IMG/VR virus record: IMGVR_UViG_3300035703_000441
Coordinates: 1-21,341 of that record
Direction: 5' to 3' (one strand)
DNA length: 21,341 bases
Source: a virus
The notes under the pieces were generated by a model. The model saw nothing but the letters and a program-made list of their open reading frames with translations, had not been told where the DNA came from and made no database searches. Each line of letters starts with the position of its first letter. Positions within the stretch are counted from its first letter, which is position 1. Below, one piece after another: positions 1 to 7,393 of this stretch. The translations under genes were made by a program, and so were the position numbers.

Positions 1-153
1 GATCCGTTGCAGTTCACGCCATGCCTGCAGCACAACCTGCCGCAGCTCGCGTGCATAGCTGGTGCGCTGGAATTGACCGGGGTAGGCGTGGGCTAGGTCC
101 CAGAAGATCGCCGCCCAGTCCGTTTCGCTCCGGCGCCATCCGCCGGCTGCGGC
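1..153 (-). CDS. Frameshift extension of the tail assembly chaperone (lambda gpT-like), partial
   Basis: This is the -1 reading frame entered at the slippery heptamer 153-159. It stays open for 51 codons to the left edge of the window, while the zero frame stops at 93. The visible product includes DWAAIFWDLAHAYPG followed by an Arg/Gln-rich helix. A W..(I/L)...L....PG pattern is what I expect of the gpT part of lambda-like gpG-gpT fusions. It would be made only as the C-terminal part of a fusion with the upstream chaperone, as a minor product that recruits tail subunits to the tape measure. I see no start codon with a convincing ribosome site of its own. The true end lies outside the window. 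The frame call is solid; the function follows from family knowledge. Confidence 0.65.
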
Positions 154-677
154 TTTCCCAACTCCTCCTCCGTGGGCGGCTCGTTCGGCATCGCCTCCGC
201 TTCTTGCTCCTCCTGCGCCAACTCCCAGATGGCGTTGAACAGGGCGCGGTGCATCTGGCGGGTGTCCTCCACGCGCCAGTCGCTGAGGTTGCAGCGACAC
301 CGGATCAAGGCGGTGACGGTGGCTTCCATGTTGCGCTGACCGGCGCTGGCATACACCCGTGCCACCTGCTCGATTTGCTCGGCGTGGCGGGTGCGGATGG
401 CCTCAGCCTCGGGCTCCAGCGCCTTACCGCTGATGGCGCTTTCAATGATGCTGAAAGCTTCGGAGATGCTGATCTCTTCTGCCTTGGCAATTGCATCTGC
501 GATCTGCGCACCTTTGACAAACGCGCTCTGCTCAGCGGCCAGCAGTTCACTTACCACCGCCGACTCACCTACGGTCAGACCGCCCAGCACCGGCATCTCA
601 AGGATCCCGCTAGCGGGTGTGCCAAGACGCCGCACGGTTGGTGTCTCAGGTGCCTGAACAAAGGGCAGCGTGGGCAT
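93..677 (-). CDS. Tail assembly chaperone (gpG-like), with programmed -1 frameshift
   Basis: A 194-residue acidic, helix-rich protein. Its last third has an R.R..L.DWR..D...MHRALFNAIWELAQEEQE-like region followed by a disordered acidic tail, the usual plan of siphovirus tail chaperones. Chaperones of this kind coat the tape measure during tail assembly and are absent from the virion. The strongest evidence is the frameshift signal at residues 174-175 (Gly-Lys), close to the C-terminus, as in lambda G. The start ATG at 677 follows the 37-residue gene by 13 bases and has only a weak AGAAG ribosome site. The gene lies beyond the tail fibre genes, about 7 kb from the tape measure, instead of between tube and tape measure. 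Assignment rests mainly on the frameshift and composition; the N-terminal half is not recognised. Confidence 0.66.
   Translation of the reverse strand: MPTLPFVQAPETPTVRRLGTPASGILEMPVLGGLTVGESAVVSELLAAEQSAFVKGAQIADAIAKAEEISISEAFSIIESAISGKALEPEAEAIRTRHAEQIEQVARVYASAGQRNMEATVTALIRCRCNLSDWRVEDTRQMHRALFNAIWELAQEEQEAEAMPNEPPTEEELGKPQPADGAGAKRTGRRSSGT
130..171 (-). promoter_or_regulatory. Programmed -1 ribosomal frameshift signal
   Basis: Read leftwards there are three parts. The first is a purine run GGAGGAGGAG (171-162) resembling an internal Shine-Dalgarno. The second is the heptamer GGGAAAG (159-153), correctly phased as G GGA AAG. The third, after a 6-base spacer, is a perfect 6-bp GC hairpin, CCGGCG-GATGG-CGCCGG (146-130). 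GGGAAAG is the heptamer known from the lambda G/T frameshift, and an upstream SD plus downstream hairpin are established stimulators in E. coli dnaX. The purine run also encodes Glu codons, so its role could be partly coincidental. Confidence 0.8.
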
Positions 678-690
678 ACGCTTCTGGTGA

Positions 691-804
691 TTACTTAGAG
701 GCTAATGCCCTGTTGACGATGCGCTGCTCTTTTTCCTTGCGTAGCTGTGCTTGACGCACTGCAGCCTGAACCTGCTTGCATTTAGCGATTAAAGATTCCT
801 GCAT
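691..804 (-). CDS. Small basic helical protein, 37 residues, unknown
   Basis: ATG at 804 to TAA at 691, lying 5 bases after the stop of the 461-residue gene and 13 bases before the chaperone start, so it fills the gap between them. The product begins MQESLIAKCKQ and is rich in Gln, Lys, Arg and Ala, predicting one amphipathic helix. No domain is recognised. Position, direction and tight packing support a real gene. Its small size and lack of a clear ribosome site leave doubt. Confidence 0.45.
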   Translation of the reverse strand: MQESLIAKCKQVQAAVRQAQLRKEKEQRIVNRALASK

Positions 805-809
805 GACGA

Positions 810-2195
810 TCACTGGATGAGGTAGAGAAGTGGATGGAGCTTTGGCTCCCACCACCGATCCTGGTCTTGCTCATAGCTAATCGGTGGGTTGTGCGGGGCG
901 GTCACCAAATTTGCAGGCGGATTCGTGTAGTCGTACATCGCCTTGTATATACCATTACTGCCTGTATCAAACGGTGCCTGCTTGTAGGGCTTCCTGGGGC
1001 TTGAGGCGACGCCTCCAGTGAGCACCTGTCCGCCTTGGCTGGGGTCATACAGCTGCTTGTCTAAAGCCGAGCGCTGCAAGACCTGCTGGGGCGGCGAGTC
1101 GAGATTGATGAGATAGCCGATTTCCTCCCAACCAGCCAAGGTTGTTGGTGCCTCAAACTCCAAGACCTCAAGATTTTGCCAGTAATCCCACGGGGTCAGG
1201 TTGGGGCCAAAGTTTGCACCGCCTGTCCACCAGAAATACTCGCTTTCGTCATCTTGTGGGGTGACGTGGAACTGGTATGACTCATATTGTGTGCCGCGTT
1301 GCCTCGTTTTGTTTATGAACGCAAAGTAGGCGCGCCCTGCCTTCACTTGATACTGGCCGGTATAACCCTGAGCGCGTAGCGCTACTGACGGGTCGCCAGC
1401 ATAGGCGTTCTGCTCATAGATCCGCCGCCACTCGGTTCCACCGCTTTGCCACGGCAACAAGTCTTCGGATCCTGGACCCCAGCCGCTGATGGTGGTGCTG
1501 GTGCTTGTCTCGCGCACCACCTTGGATTGCACACTGCCGGAGAGGGCATTGACCTTGAAAAACACGTACCAGTGGCGACAATCCCAAGTACAAACGGGCT
1601 CGCCGCTGAACTCGTCAGTGAGGGGGGTCGTGGTCCAGCATTCCGTGTGACGCTGCACGCCGTAGATATAACCGCCAGCGCAGGAGTAGACCGGTGGCTC
1701 AATAAAGTCGCGTGGGCCGCCGCTGGCCACGTTCATAAAGGGCAAGCCAGCTTGCACCTCCCAGCTGCCGCCGTACTTAAACAGGTGCTCGGGAACCGTA
1801 TTGCTGAAGAGCTCGCGCTGGGTGCTGACGCTGCTTAGCGGGGTCAGGTAGTGCCTGACCGTTGAGGCATCGTGAACGTCGTAGTAGTCCAGTTCGTTAA
1901 AAGTGGCAGGGCCTGATGCCCATACGCGATGCACCCGTGAAACCCAGTCACGGCAGTAAAACCAGAGTGCTCCACTGCGAGTAGCAGCCGGTCGGCGCTC
2001 TATAGATGTATCCGGGTTGCCGCCAACAGGGCGCAAAGCAAAAGCAGACTGCAGACTGACTTGGTTTGCGGCGCGCAACTCAACGCTGGTGTCACGATCA
2101 AGCTGCAACTGTGCTTCTCGATTGGCCTGTTGCACCTGCTTCACGCGGTTCACCAAAGCGCCAGCGCCGCTCGTGACCGTGATGTAGGTGCTCAT
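810..2195 (-). CDS. Unknown Trp/Tyr-rich phage protein, probably tail or host-recognition structural
   Basis: A 461-residue protein. An N-terminal helical stretch (about residues 12-45, VNRVKQVQQANREAQLQ region) is followed by a long beta-rich body unusually rich in Trp, Tyr and Pro, with several Cys around residues 160-220. There is no signal peptide or membrane segment. I do not recognise a family. An N-terminal helix leading into an aromatic beta domain is common for virion appendage proteins. It follows the hub-adhesin and two small tail proteins, which suggests a receptor-binding or tail-tip role, but that is inference from position. ATG at 2195 lies 3 bases after the upstream stop, with an AGGAC sequence as possible ribosome site. 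Confidence 0.8.
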   Translation of the reverse strand: MSTYITVTSGAGALVNRVKQVQQANREAQLQLDRDTSVELRAANQVSLQSAFALRPVGGNPDTSIERRPAATRSGALWFYCRDWVSRVHRVWASGPATFNELDYYDVHDASTVRHYLTPLSSVSTQRELFSNTVPEHLFKYGGSWEVQAGLPFMNVASGGPRDFIEPPVYSCAGGYIYGVQRHTECWTTTPLTDEFSGEPVCTWDCRHWYVFFKVNALSGSVQSKVVRETSTSTTISGWGPGSEDLLPWQSGGTEWRRIYEQNAYAGDPSVALRAQGYTGQYQVKAGRAYFAFINKTRQRGTQYESYQFHVTPQDDESEYFWWTGGANFGPNLTPWDYWQNLEVLEFEAPTTLAGWEEIGYLINLDSPPQQVLQRSALDKQLYDPSQGGQVLTGGVASSPRKPYKQAPFDTGSNGIYKAMYDYTNPPANLVTAPHNPPISYEQDQDRWWEPKLHPLLYLIQ

Positions 2196-2198
2196 GGA

Positions 2199-2603
2199 TT
2201 AGTCGTCCTGCACCAGAGTGATCACATACGACTTGGACTGCCCTGCTGCCAACGTGATGCTGGGCGATTCTGCAATCGTGCTGTGTAAATAGGTTTCGGT
2301 CCCAATACGAACGCAAATCGTGTCGTAACTGAAACCACTGCCGCTGCTGGTGAAGGTTGCAGTGATTGAGGGCAGCTCATAGCGAGCATTGCCGGCACTC
2401 CACGAGCCGGTACCAACGGTGCCGGTCACCGGTGCATAGCCGTTGGCGCTGGCGACTTCCACTGCTTGCCATGCGGCATAGGTGGAGTTGTTGGTGAGAC
2501 TGCCACTGTTGGTGGCAAGAAATACCTCATACGCCTTACCTTCAAATGCCAGGGCGGCTTGACGCTGCAGCTCGTATTGGCTAATCGAGAGGGTGAGTGC
2601 CAT
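2199..2603 (-). CDS. Small beta-rich tail-associated protein (second of two related copies)
   Basis: A 134-residue protein opening with a helix (MALTLSISQYELQRQAALAF) and continuing as Ser/Thr/Gly-rich beta strands ending in YVITLVQDD. It shares an A.GNGY-like element (here ASANGYAPVTG) and overall strand layout with the neighbour at 2603-3025, so the two look like distant paralogues. The ATG overlaps the upstream stop as TGATG, so translation is probably coupled. Likely a virion protein associated with the tail fibres; exact role unknown. Confidence 0.78.
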   Translation of the reverse strand: MALTLSISQYELQRQAALAFEGKAYEVFLATNSGSLTNNSTYAAWQAVEVASANGYAPVTGTVGTGSWSAGNARYELPSITATFTSSGSGFSYDTICVRIGTETYLHSTIAESPSITLAAGQSKSYVITLVQDD

Positions 2604-3025
2604 CAGGCCAAGGTCAAAACACCGGTGGTCGGATCGAAGTCAACAGCAAAGCTTTCGCCAGCAGCCAAGGTGACGGCACTGCCGTAGTCCCACCAGCCAA
2701 TCAGCTCGTCACTGGTAGCGGTGTCGTTGTAAAGCACGGCATAGCGGAAGGGACCGATGCTGCCGCCGCTAGCGGTCCATGTGGCCGGATCGCCGAGCAC
2801 CAGCTTGTAAGTGCCGGAGGTCTGGGCCGAGCTAGTGACCGATGCGGTGTTGCCACCAGCGGTGTAACCGTTGCCGGCACTGATCTCCGTCAAATCCGCC
2901 TTCACGCTGTTGGTGGCAACAGGCGCGGTGTTGGTCAGCAGCACCTTCAGCGTGTCGGCGCCCAGGTCATGCTTCTTTTCGGCTAACGCCTCCACGAAGC
3001 TGTTGAACTTATTGAACGCAGCCAT
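2603..3025 (-). CDS. Conserved phage structural protein, tail-fibre neighbourhood
   Basis: A 140-residue protein beginning MAAFNKFNSFVEALAEKKHD. It carries the pattern DTLKVLLTNTAPVATN, EI.AGNGYTAGG, GPFRYAVLYNDT, LIGWWDYGS and a final DFDPTTGVLTLA. I recognise this as a widespread phage protein found beside tail fibre genes, usually annotated only as a structural or tail protein. It starts at 3025, 19 bases after a copy of the GGCAACCTA motif, and has no Shine-Dalgarno core. Its stop overlaps the start of the next gene. The family is recognised; the function is not established. Confidence 0.85.
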   Translation of the reverse strand: MAAFNKFNSFVEALAEKKHDLGADTLKVLLTNTAPVATNSVKADLTEISAGNGYTAGGNTASVTSSAQTSGTYKLVLGDPATWTASGGSIGPFRYAVLYNDTATSDELIGWWDYGSAVTLAAGESFAVDFDPTTGVLTLA

Positions 3026-3044
3026 GAACGCAGGGCTTTGGAGC

Positions 3045-3053
3045 TAGGTTGCC
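3045..3053 (-). promoter_or_regulatory. Start-associated motif GGCAACCTA before gene 2603-3025
   Basis: Exact copy, 19 bases before the ATG at 3025. Its first G is the last base of the TAG stop of the hub-adhesin gene. No GGAG/GAGG sequence lies between motif and start. Whether it acts in transcription, translation or RNA processing cannot be told from sequence. Confidence 0.65.
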
Positions 3054-6000
3054 TACGCCCACGCCATGTAGACAGCACTCTGGCCGCTGCCAGTCACATT
3101 GCCAACACCGCCTGCGTCAACACTAAAGCCAGTGCTGGTGAGTTGGAATGTTGTGCTTGCAACTTCTACAGAGGTGGCATTTACACGCACGTAGTCTGCG
3201 TAACCAGTTCCGCCAGATGCTCTGTAGAGCATGAACCAGTCACCCGTGCCTAAGTAGGTTTTCACAAGAACGAAGCGAGGTGCAAAACCGCAATCCACAC
3301 TCAGAACGCCGCTGCCGTCGCCGCTAAAGGTGCCAATATCACTTAGTCCAGGGACAGATCTGAACGCATACCCCACGAAATTGTTTGATGAATTAAGCGT
3401 TGCGCCCAGAGTCACTGTGGTGCTATTAGCGGAGCGATACCAGGCAGTGTTGCTTGAGCGAGCTGCTGTGGTCGTCATGATGAGATAGAAGTCATCCCCA
3501 ATCAGCGACGACCCAACCGCACCGCCTAGCGCTGTGCCCGTTAAGCGCTTAACAATTACAAGCTCTGGGGTAGCACCAAGGCCATGACCAACCGTTTTCT
3601 CTGTGCCGTCTCCTGTCCACGCGAAAATGCTGTAACCCGCAGCCGCATTTGTGGAAACAGTTGTAGTCAGGCTGCCGTCATTATTGCTAGACGGCGTACC
3701 ACCTTCCTTCCAGCAAAACGCACGGTAAGAGATTGTACTTAAACCATTGATGTAGCTGGCGTTTCCGCAGCTAAATCCGTCGGTATCAAACGAGGTGAGA
3801 CTTGTAGATGCCGTGCCCTCGGCTGCCGTCAGGTTTGGATACCAGACCTTTGTAGCTCCACGTACATTGTCAAACACCGCATGGTTCTGCGTCGTTCCTG
3901 CAGTGTTCTTTGTCCAAACCAAACCAGGCTTAAAGCCCAAACCAGTTAAGGAGCGTGATGCGTTAGTGCCGGTGTACGACAGCATTTCAAATGCTGGAAC
4001 AATGTAAGACAATGCTGCAGCTTCACCGGCTGATGCAAAGGATGCTGATGCAGCTGGCACGATGTACGACTGCACCTTGCCGGTGTCTTGCCCAAGTAGT
4101 CCAAAACTGCCCGCAGCAGCGCTCATCGTCGTGGCGCCGCTGGATGCAGCGTTTTGTCCAGTCAGTACAAAGCTGCCGGCATTGGCACTAAGTGGAGCCA
4201 GCACGCGCTTTACTATGGCGCCTTGGCCGCTAGTCACAAATGTGCCGGCATTGGTGCCGATGGCGTAGTCACGGATGCTGCCAGCACCAAAGCCAGCGGT
4301 AGCAAAGCTGCCCATAGCACCGATCAGCTTGCGGCTGTAGGCGTAACCAGCTGCCTGACCTGCCACCACATAGCTGTTGGGGGCTGCCGGGAGCTTGCTA
4401 CCCACCACCAGCTTTGTCTTGCTGACGGCCACCTGTGTCTCGGTGCCACGGTTGAGCGTGTATGGGTAGTCCGTAAGGGCCACGGTGCTGCGGCTGATGC
4501 CTTCAACTTTCACGCTCTCCACATACGGCGCCAGCACCACAGCAGGTGTGATCACAGCGGAATAAGTCACACCGGTCTCTGGGTCAGTTGTGCCGCTGCT
4601 GGGGGTGTACGGCAGCGGCAGGCTGGTGGTGCCGGGCGCTAACGGCACCCAGCTGCTGGCAAGGTTGGTGCCGCTGGCAGCACTCACCGCACCCCACAGC
4701 AGCGCATCGGTGGAGGCCACGATGCCGTTGGCATCAAAGGCCCAGCTGGTGCCGTTGACGCGGTAGGCACCGGTAATGCCGCCGGCTTGTAGGTAAAGCG
4801 GATCAAAGGGGCGCTTGGGCAGTTGATCCGGTGCCAGCTGCAGACTGACGCCGTTGCGGTTCCCCAGCAGCAGCGCGTTCTGCACACGGCCGTAACGCAT
4901 TGCCTTTTGATCAGCATCGCTGGGTTCGCTGCTGAACGCACTGGTGGTCTCGTTCCAGCTGATTGCATCGTCTGGGGCGTAGGGCAGCGTGAACTCGGTC
5001 ACCGCTGTGCTGGTGGTGCTGCCAACGATCCAGGTGATTTCAGCCTTGGATTCGCTGATCTGCGGCTTGCTGTTGGCAGTGTTGTTGCGCTCCGCTTCGC
5101 TGGGGCGCTTCTGCAGCCCGTACTCACGCTGCGTGTGCAAGCTTGTTTCAGCACCGACATACACCTGGCGGCGAGCAAGACCCAGCAGGCTGCTGATGCT
5201 GTTGCTGAGGTTCGCAGTGTCAAGCTCCTGAGCGCGGGTCGCTAAGTCCTGCTGACCGGACACGGTTTGCGAGCGTGAGACCGAGCGCTTGGTGATCGTC
5301 TTGGAGATGCCAGAGCTGGTGTCCGTCTCGTATTCGACAACTACGAAGGAATCCAGCTCGGCTGCGATGGTGTCAAACTCCACTAGCGAACCGCTGTCGC
5401 TGATGTAGGTGTCGATGTTGAGGCTGCCGGCCAGCTCCAACTCGGAAAAGTAGTTGAAGGTCGTCTGAGATTTGACGACATCAGCGCCCTCGGGCACATC
5501 TTCTTTGCAGAGGTTCGCCAAGCCGGTGTGGGCCTCGGCTGCGCTGCCCAGTTGTGCCTTGATGTCGTTGACGCCGCCACCGATCTGCTGAACAGACATC
5601 AGGTTGGCGTTGTTGGCTGCGGCAGCCGCCTTCTCGTACTCAACGACCTCTCGCGTCAGACGGGCGGTGGGCAAGTTCCATAGACGCCCCTTGCGGAATG
5701 CATCACTGGCCCAGCGGTTGTTTGTCTCGGCCGAAGAGACCAGATTGAGAGAGATTGACTCAATCTTGCGGTCCCACACGTCGTAGCGGGTGGCAGCAAA
5801 GCTGTACGGGTAGAAAACGTCGCTATCGCTTTGCGTGTTGCCTTCGTCATCGGTGTAGCTGACCGTGACCTCAGACGGTGCGCCGAAGACTTCCTCAATC
5901 TCCCAGCTGCGCTTGAGGTACTCGTCGCCGTACAGCTCATCAGGAGGCAACAGACGCAGGTTGCTCCAGCGCACCACCACGCTTTCGCCTGGCAGTTCAC

Positions 6001-6640
6001 CGCTGCCAATCGGGCCAAGATCCACCACGTCGGACGGGGTGATCACCGGGCCGGTGCTGGCCTCTTCGGTCAGATCCAGGAACTGCAGCGTTTCCTCGCT
6101 GTCGAGATAGCCCGCGTAGCCCTCGCTTTGCAGCAGGTCGCTCATCACCTGGATGTAGCCAGGCGTCAGGTCAAACTCCTCAACCGAGAACTTGTTGGTG
6201 AGGGGGATGCTTGCGGCGTCAAGCTGCAGCGCATCAAGGCACTGCTGGAACACGTACTCGGCTGTGATCGGCAGCGTCGCCTTGAGAAACACCTTGCAAG
6301 GCACATCGGCGTTCTCGTCTTTGCTGCTTGGGTTCTCAACCGGCGGCTTGCGGTTCTCTAGGTAGGTCAGCTTGCAGCCCAGCTGCACCGTGGTGGTGCG
6401 GCGGAATGGATCGGCAAAGCTGCTCAGCACCCGCAGCACACGCGGCACCGTGTAGGTGTTGCCTGCCTTGGCGTAGGTGAAGGTCACCTCAGTGCCGACC
6501 TCAGGGGTTTGGGTGCCATCCAGCACCACCTCCCCACGGGTCTTGATCAGGCCGTTGCCCTGCAGGTAGTCATCGGCAAAGCTGCCGCTGATAACGGTGC
6601 CAAGGCTGCAGCTGACTTCGGCGCGAATGTCGATGGGCAT
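3053..6640 (-). CDS. Tail hub/baseplate protein fused to a C-terminal adhesin (fibre)
   Basis: 1195 residues in three parts. Residues 1 to about 420 look like a tail hub domain (early beta barrel, then VFQQCLDALQL and PGYIQVMSDLLQSEGYAGYLD), which caps the tube and holds fibres. Residues about 750-883 hold six repeats of roughly 22 residues with an AGSF..(A/L).GQ.A core. Residues about 885-1195 match what I recall of DUF7483 fibre domains: FKPGLVWTKN, DNVRGATK, SYRAFCWK, AGYSIFAWTGDGTEKTVGHGLG, PRFVLVK. Hub and host-binding parts on one chain make this the likely primary receptor-binding protein. The ATG has a strong GGAGGTGA site and directly follows the upstream stop (TAGATG). Confidence 0.85.
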   Translation of the reverse strand: MPIDIRAEVSCSLGTVISGSFADDYLQGNGLIKTRGEVVLDGTQTPEVGTEVTFTYAKAGNTYTVPRVLRVLSSFADPFRRTTTVQLGCKLTYLENRKPPVENPSSKDENADVPCKVFLKATLPITAEYVFQQCLDALQLDAASIPLTNKFSVEEFDLTPGYIQVMSDLLQSEGYAGYLDSEETLQFLDLTEEASTGPVITPSDVVDLGPIGSGELPGESVVVRWSNLRLLPPDELYGDEYLKRSWEIEEVFGAPSEVTVSYTDDEGNTQSDSDVFYPYSFAATRYDVWDRKIESISLNLVSSAETNNRWASDAFRKGRLWNLPTARLTREVVEYEKAAAAANNANLMSVQQIGGGVNDIKAQLGSAAEAHTGLANLCKEDVPEGADVVKSQTTFNYFSELELAGSLNIDTYISDSGSLVEFDTIAAELDSFVVVEYETDTSSGISKTITKRSVSRSQTVSGQQDLATRAQELDTANLSNSISSLLGLARRQVYVGAETSLHTQREYGLQKRPSEAERNNTANSKPQISESKAEITWIVGSTTSTAVTEFTLPYAPDDAISWNETTSAFSSEPSDADQKAMRYGRVQNALLLGNRNGVSLQLAPDQLPKRPFDPLYLQAGGITGAYRVNGTSWAFDANGIVASTDALLWGAVSAASGTNLASSWVPLAPGTTSLPLPYTPSSGTTDPETGVTYSAVITPAVVLAPYVESVKVEGISRSTVALTDYPYTLNRGTETQVAVSKTKLVVGSKLPAAPNSYVVAGQAAGYAYSRKLIGAMGSFATAGFGAGSIRDYAIGTNAGTFVTSGQGAIVKRVLAPLSANAGSFVLTGQNAASSGATTMSAAAGSFGLLGQDTGKVQSYIVPAASASFASAGEAAALSYIVPAFEMLSYTGTNASRSLTGLGFKPGLVWTKNTAGTTQNHAVFDNVRGATKVWYPNLTAAEGTASTSLTSFDTDGFSCGNASYINGLSTISYRAFCWKEGGTPSSNNDGSLTTTVSTNAAAGYSIFAWTGDGTEKTVGHGLGATPELVIVKRLTGTALGGAVGSSLIGDDFYLIMTTTAARSSNTAWYRSANSTTVTLGATLNSSNNFVGYAFRSVPGLSDIGTFSGDGSGVLSVDCGFAPRFVLVKTYLGTGDWFMLYRASGGTGYADYVRVNATSVEVASTTFQLTSTGFSVDAGGVGNVTGSGQSAVYMAWA
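3990..4386 (-). repeat. Six coding repeats of about 22 residues in the hub-adhesin
   Basis: Successive units begin NSYVVAGQAA, GSFATAGFGA, GTFVTSGQGA, GSFVLTGQNA, GSFGLLGQDT and ASFASAGEAA. The (G/A)(S/T)F..(A/S/T/L)G core is kept while DNA identity is low, so these are old protein repeats, not a recent expansion. Such Gly/Ala/Ser units typically form a beta shaft between hub and tip in phage fibres. Confidence 0.7.
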
Positions 6641-7393
6641 CTACTTCACCTCCGCAGCGTCAACGGTGATCGTGTAGCGGGTGCTCTTGGCGCCGCCGCT
6701 GATGATCACCTCGGCTTCTGCCGTTGGTGCGGAGATCGGGAACCAAGTGCCGGTGGTGGGCACGCTGGCCACGCTGGTTTCGTACCAGCTGCGCACTGCT
6801 GTCCAGCCGGTGCTGTCGGTTGTGCCTCTGATCCGACGCACGCGGGTGGCTGTCAGGGCGCCGTTAATCACATGGGTGCCGCTAGTGGTGAGCTGCAGCT
6901 GCGGGGTGTCTTGGTAGGTCTCCATCGGTGCCAGCAGCGTCAACGTGGCGGAGCCGAGGGTTACGGTGCCTAAATCAGGCTTCGCTATAGCCTCATCGCG
7001 TTGGCGGTCTTGCTCTTTCTGTTGCAGCAGGACCTCTAAGGATTGGGCCGCATCCACCAGTTCGCAGCTGGCTTGGATGTAGGGGCCAGCCTGATCACCG
7101 CTGGGAGCACTGCTGAACCAACAAGCCACACCGCTGACGCTGATGCCGTTGGCGCTGGCGGTCAGGCTGACGGTGGTGCCAACCGTGCCGCTGCTCACCG
7201 TGTCGGCATCGGTGAGGCGGGCGTCGCGCCAGGTGTTGTAGACGCTCAACAGCGATTGCCACTCGCTGGCACTCAGCAGGCCGCTGACGGTCCACTTGCG
7301 GGCGGTGAGGCCGTCGCGGGTGCTCGTCTCGTCGTAGCCGAAGGGCTGGGCGATCAGCTTGCTAGTGCTGAACGCGCCGATGGAAACGCTCAT
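6641..7393 (-). CDS. Distal tail / minor tail protein
   Basis: A 250-residue protein starting MSVSIGAFSTSKLIAQPFGYDE. It has TARKWTVSGLLSASEWQSLLSVYNTWRDAR and CWFSSAPSG, a pattern I associate with distal tail or minor tail proteins of cyanobacterial phages. It sits between tape measure and hub, exactly where Dit-type proteins lie. A charged helix (about residues 115-140, LEVLLQQKEQDRQRDEAI) splits it from a second beta domain of about 100 residues. The ATG at 7393 overlaps the tape-measure stop (ATGA) and has a strong GGAGGT site, so it is both coupled and independently initiated. The position-based function is likely but not proven. Confidence 0.75.
   Translation of the reverse strand: MSVSIGAFSTSKLIAQPFGYDETSTRDGLTARKWTVSGLLSASEWQSLLSVYNTWRDARLTDADTVSSGTVGTTVSLTASANGISVSGVACWFSSAPSGDQAGPYIQASCELVDAAQSLEVLLQQKEQDRQRDEAIAKPDLGTVTLGSATLTLLAPMETYQDTPQLQLTTSGTHVINGALTATRVRRIRGTTDSTGWTAVRSWYETSVASVPTTGTWFPISAPTAEAEVIISGGAKSTRYTITVDAAEVK

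Noticed and set aside
21-698. 225-codon plus-strand open frame opposite the tail chaperone
   Set aside because: Antisense to a gene with a phased frameshift signal; product is low-complexity Leu/Arg/Gly typical of a shadow frame, and no ribosome site is seen.
4154-6361. Several plus-strand open frames (4154-4642, 4823-5245, 5831-6361) opposite the hub-adhesin
   Set aside because: High GC removes stop codons on the opposite strand; products show no domain and no start signals.
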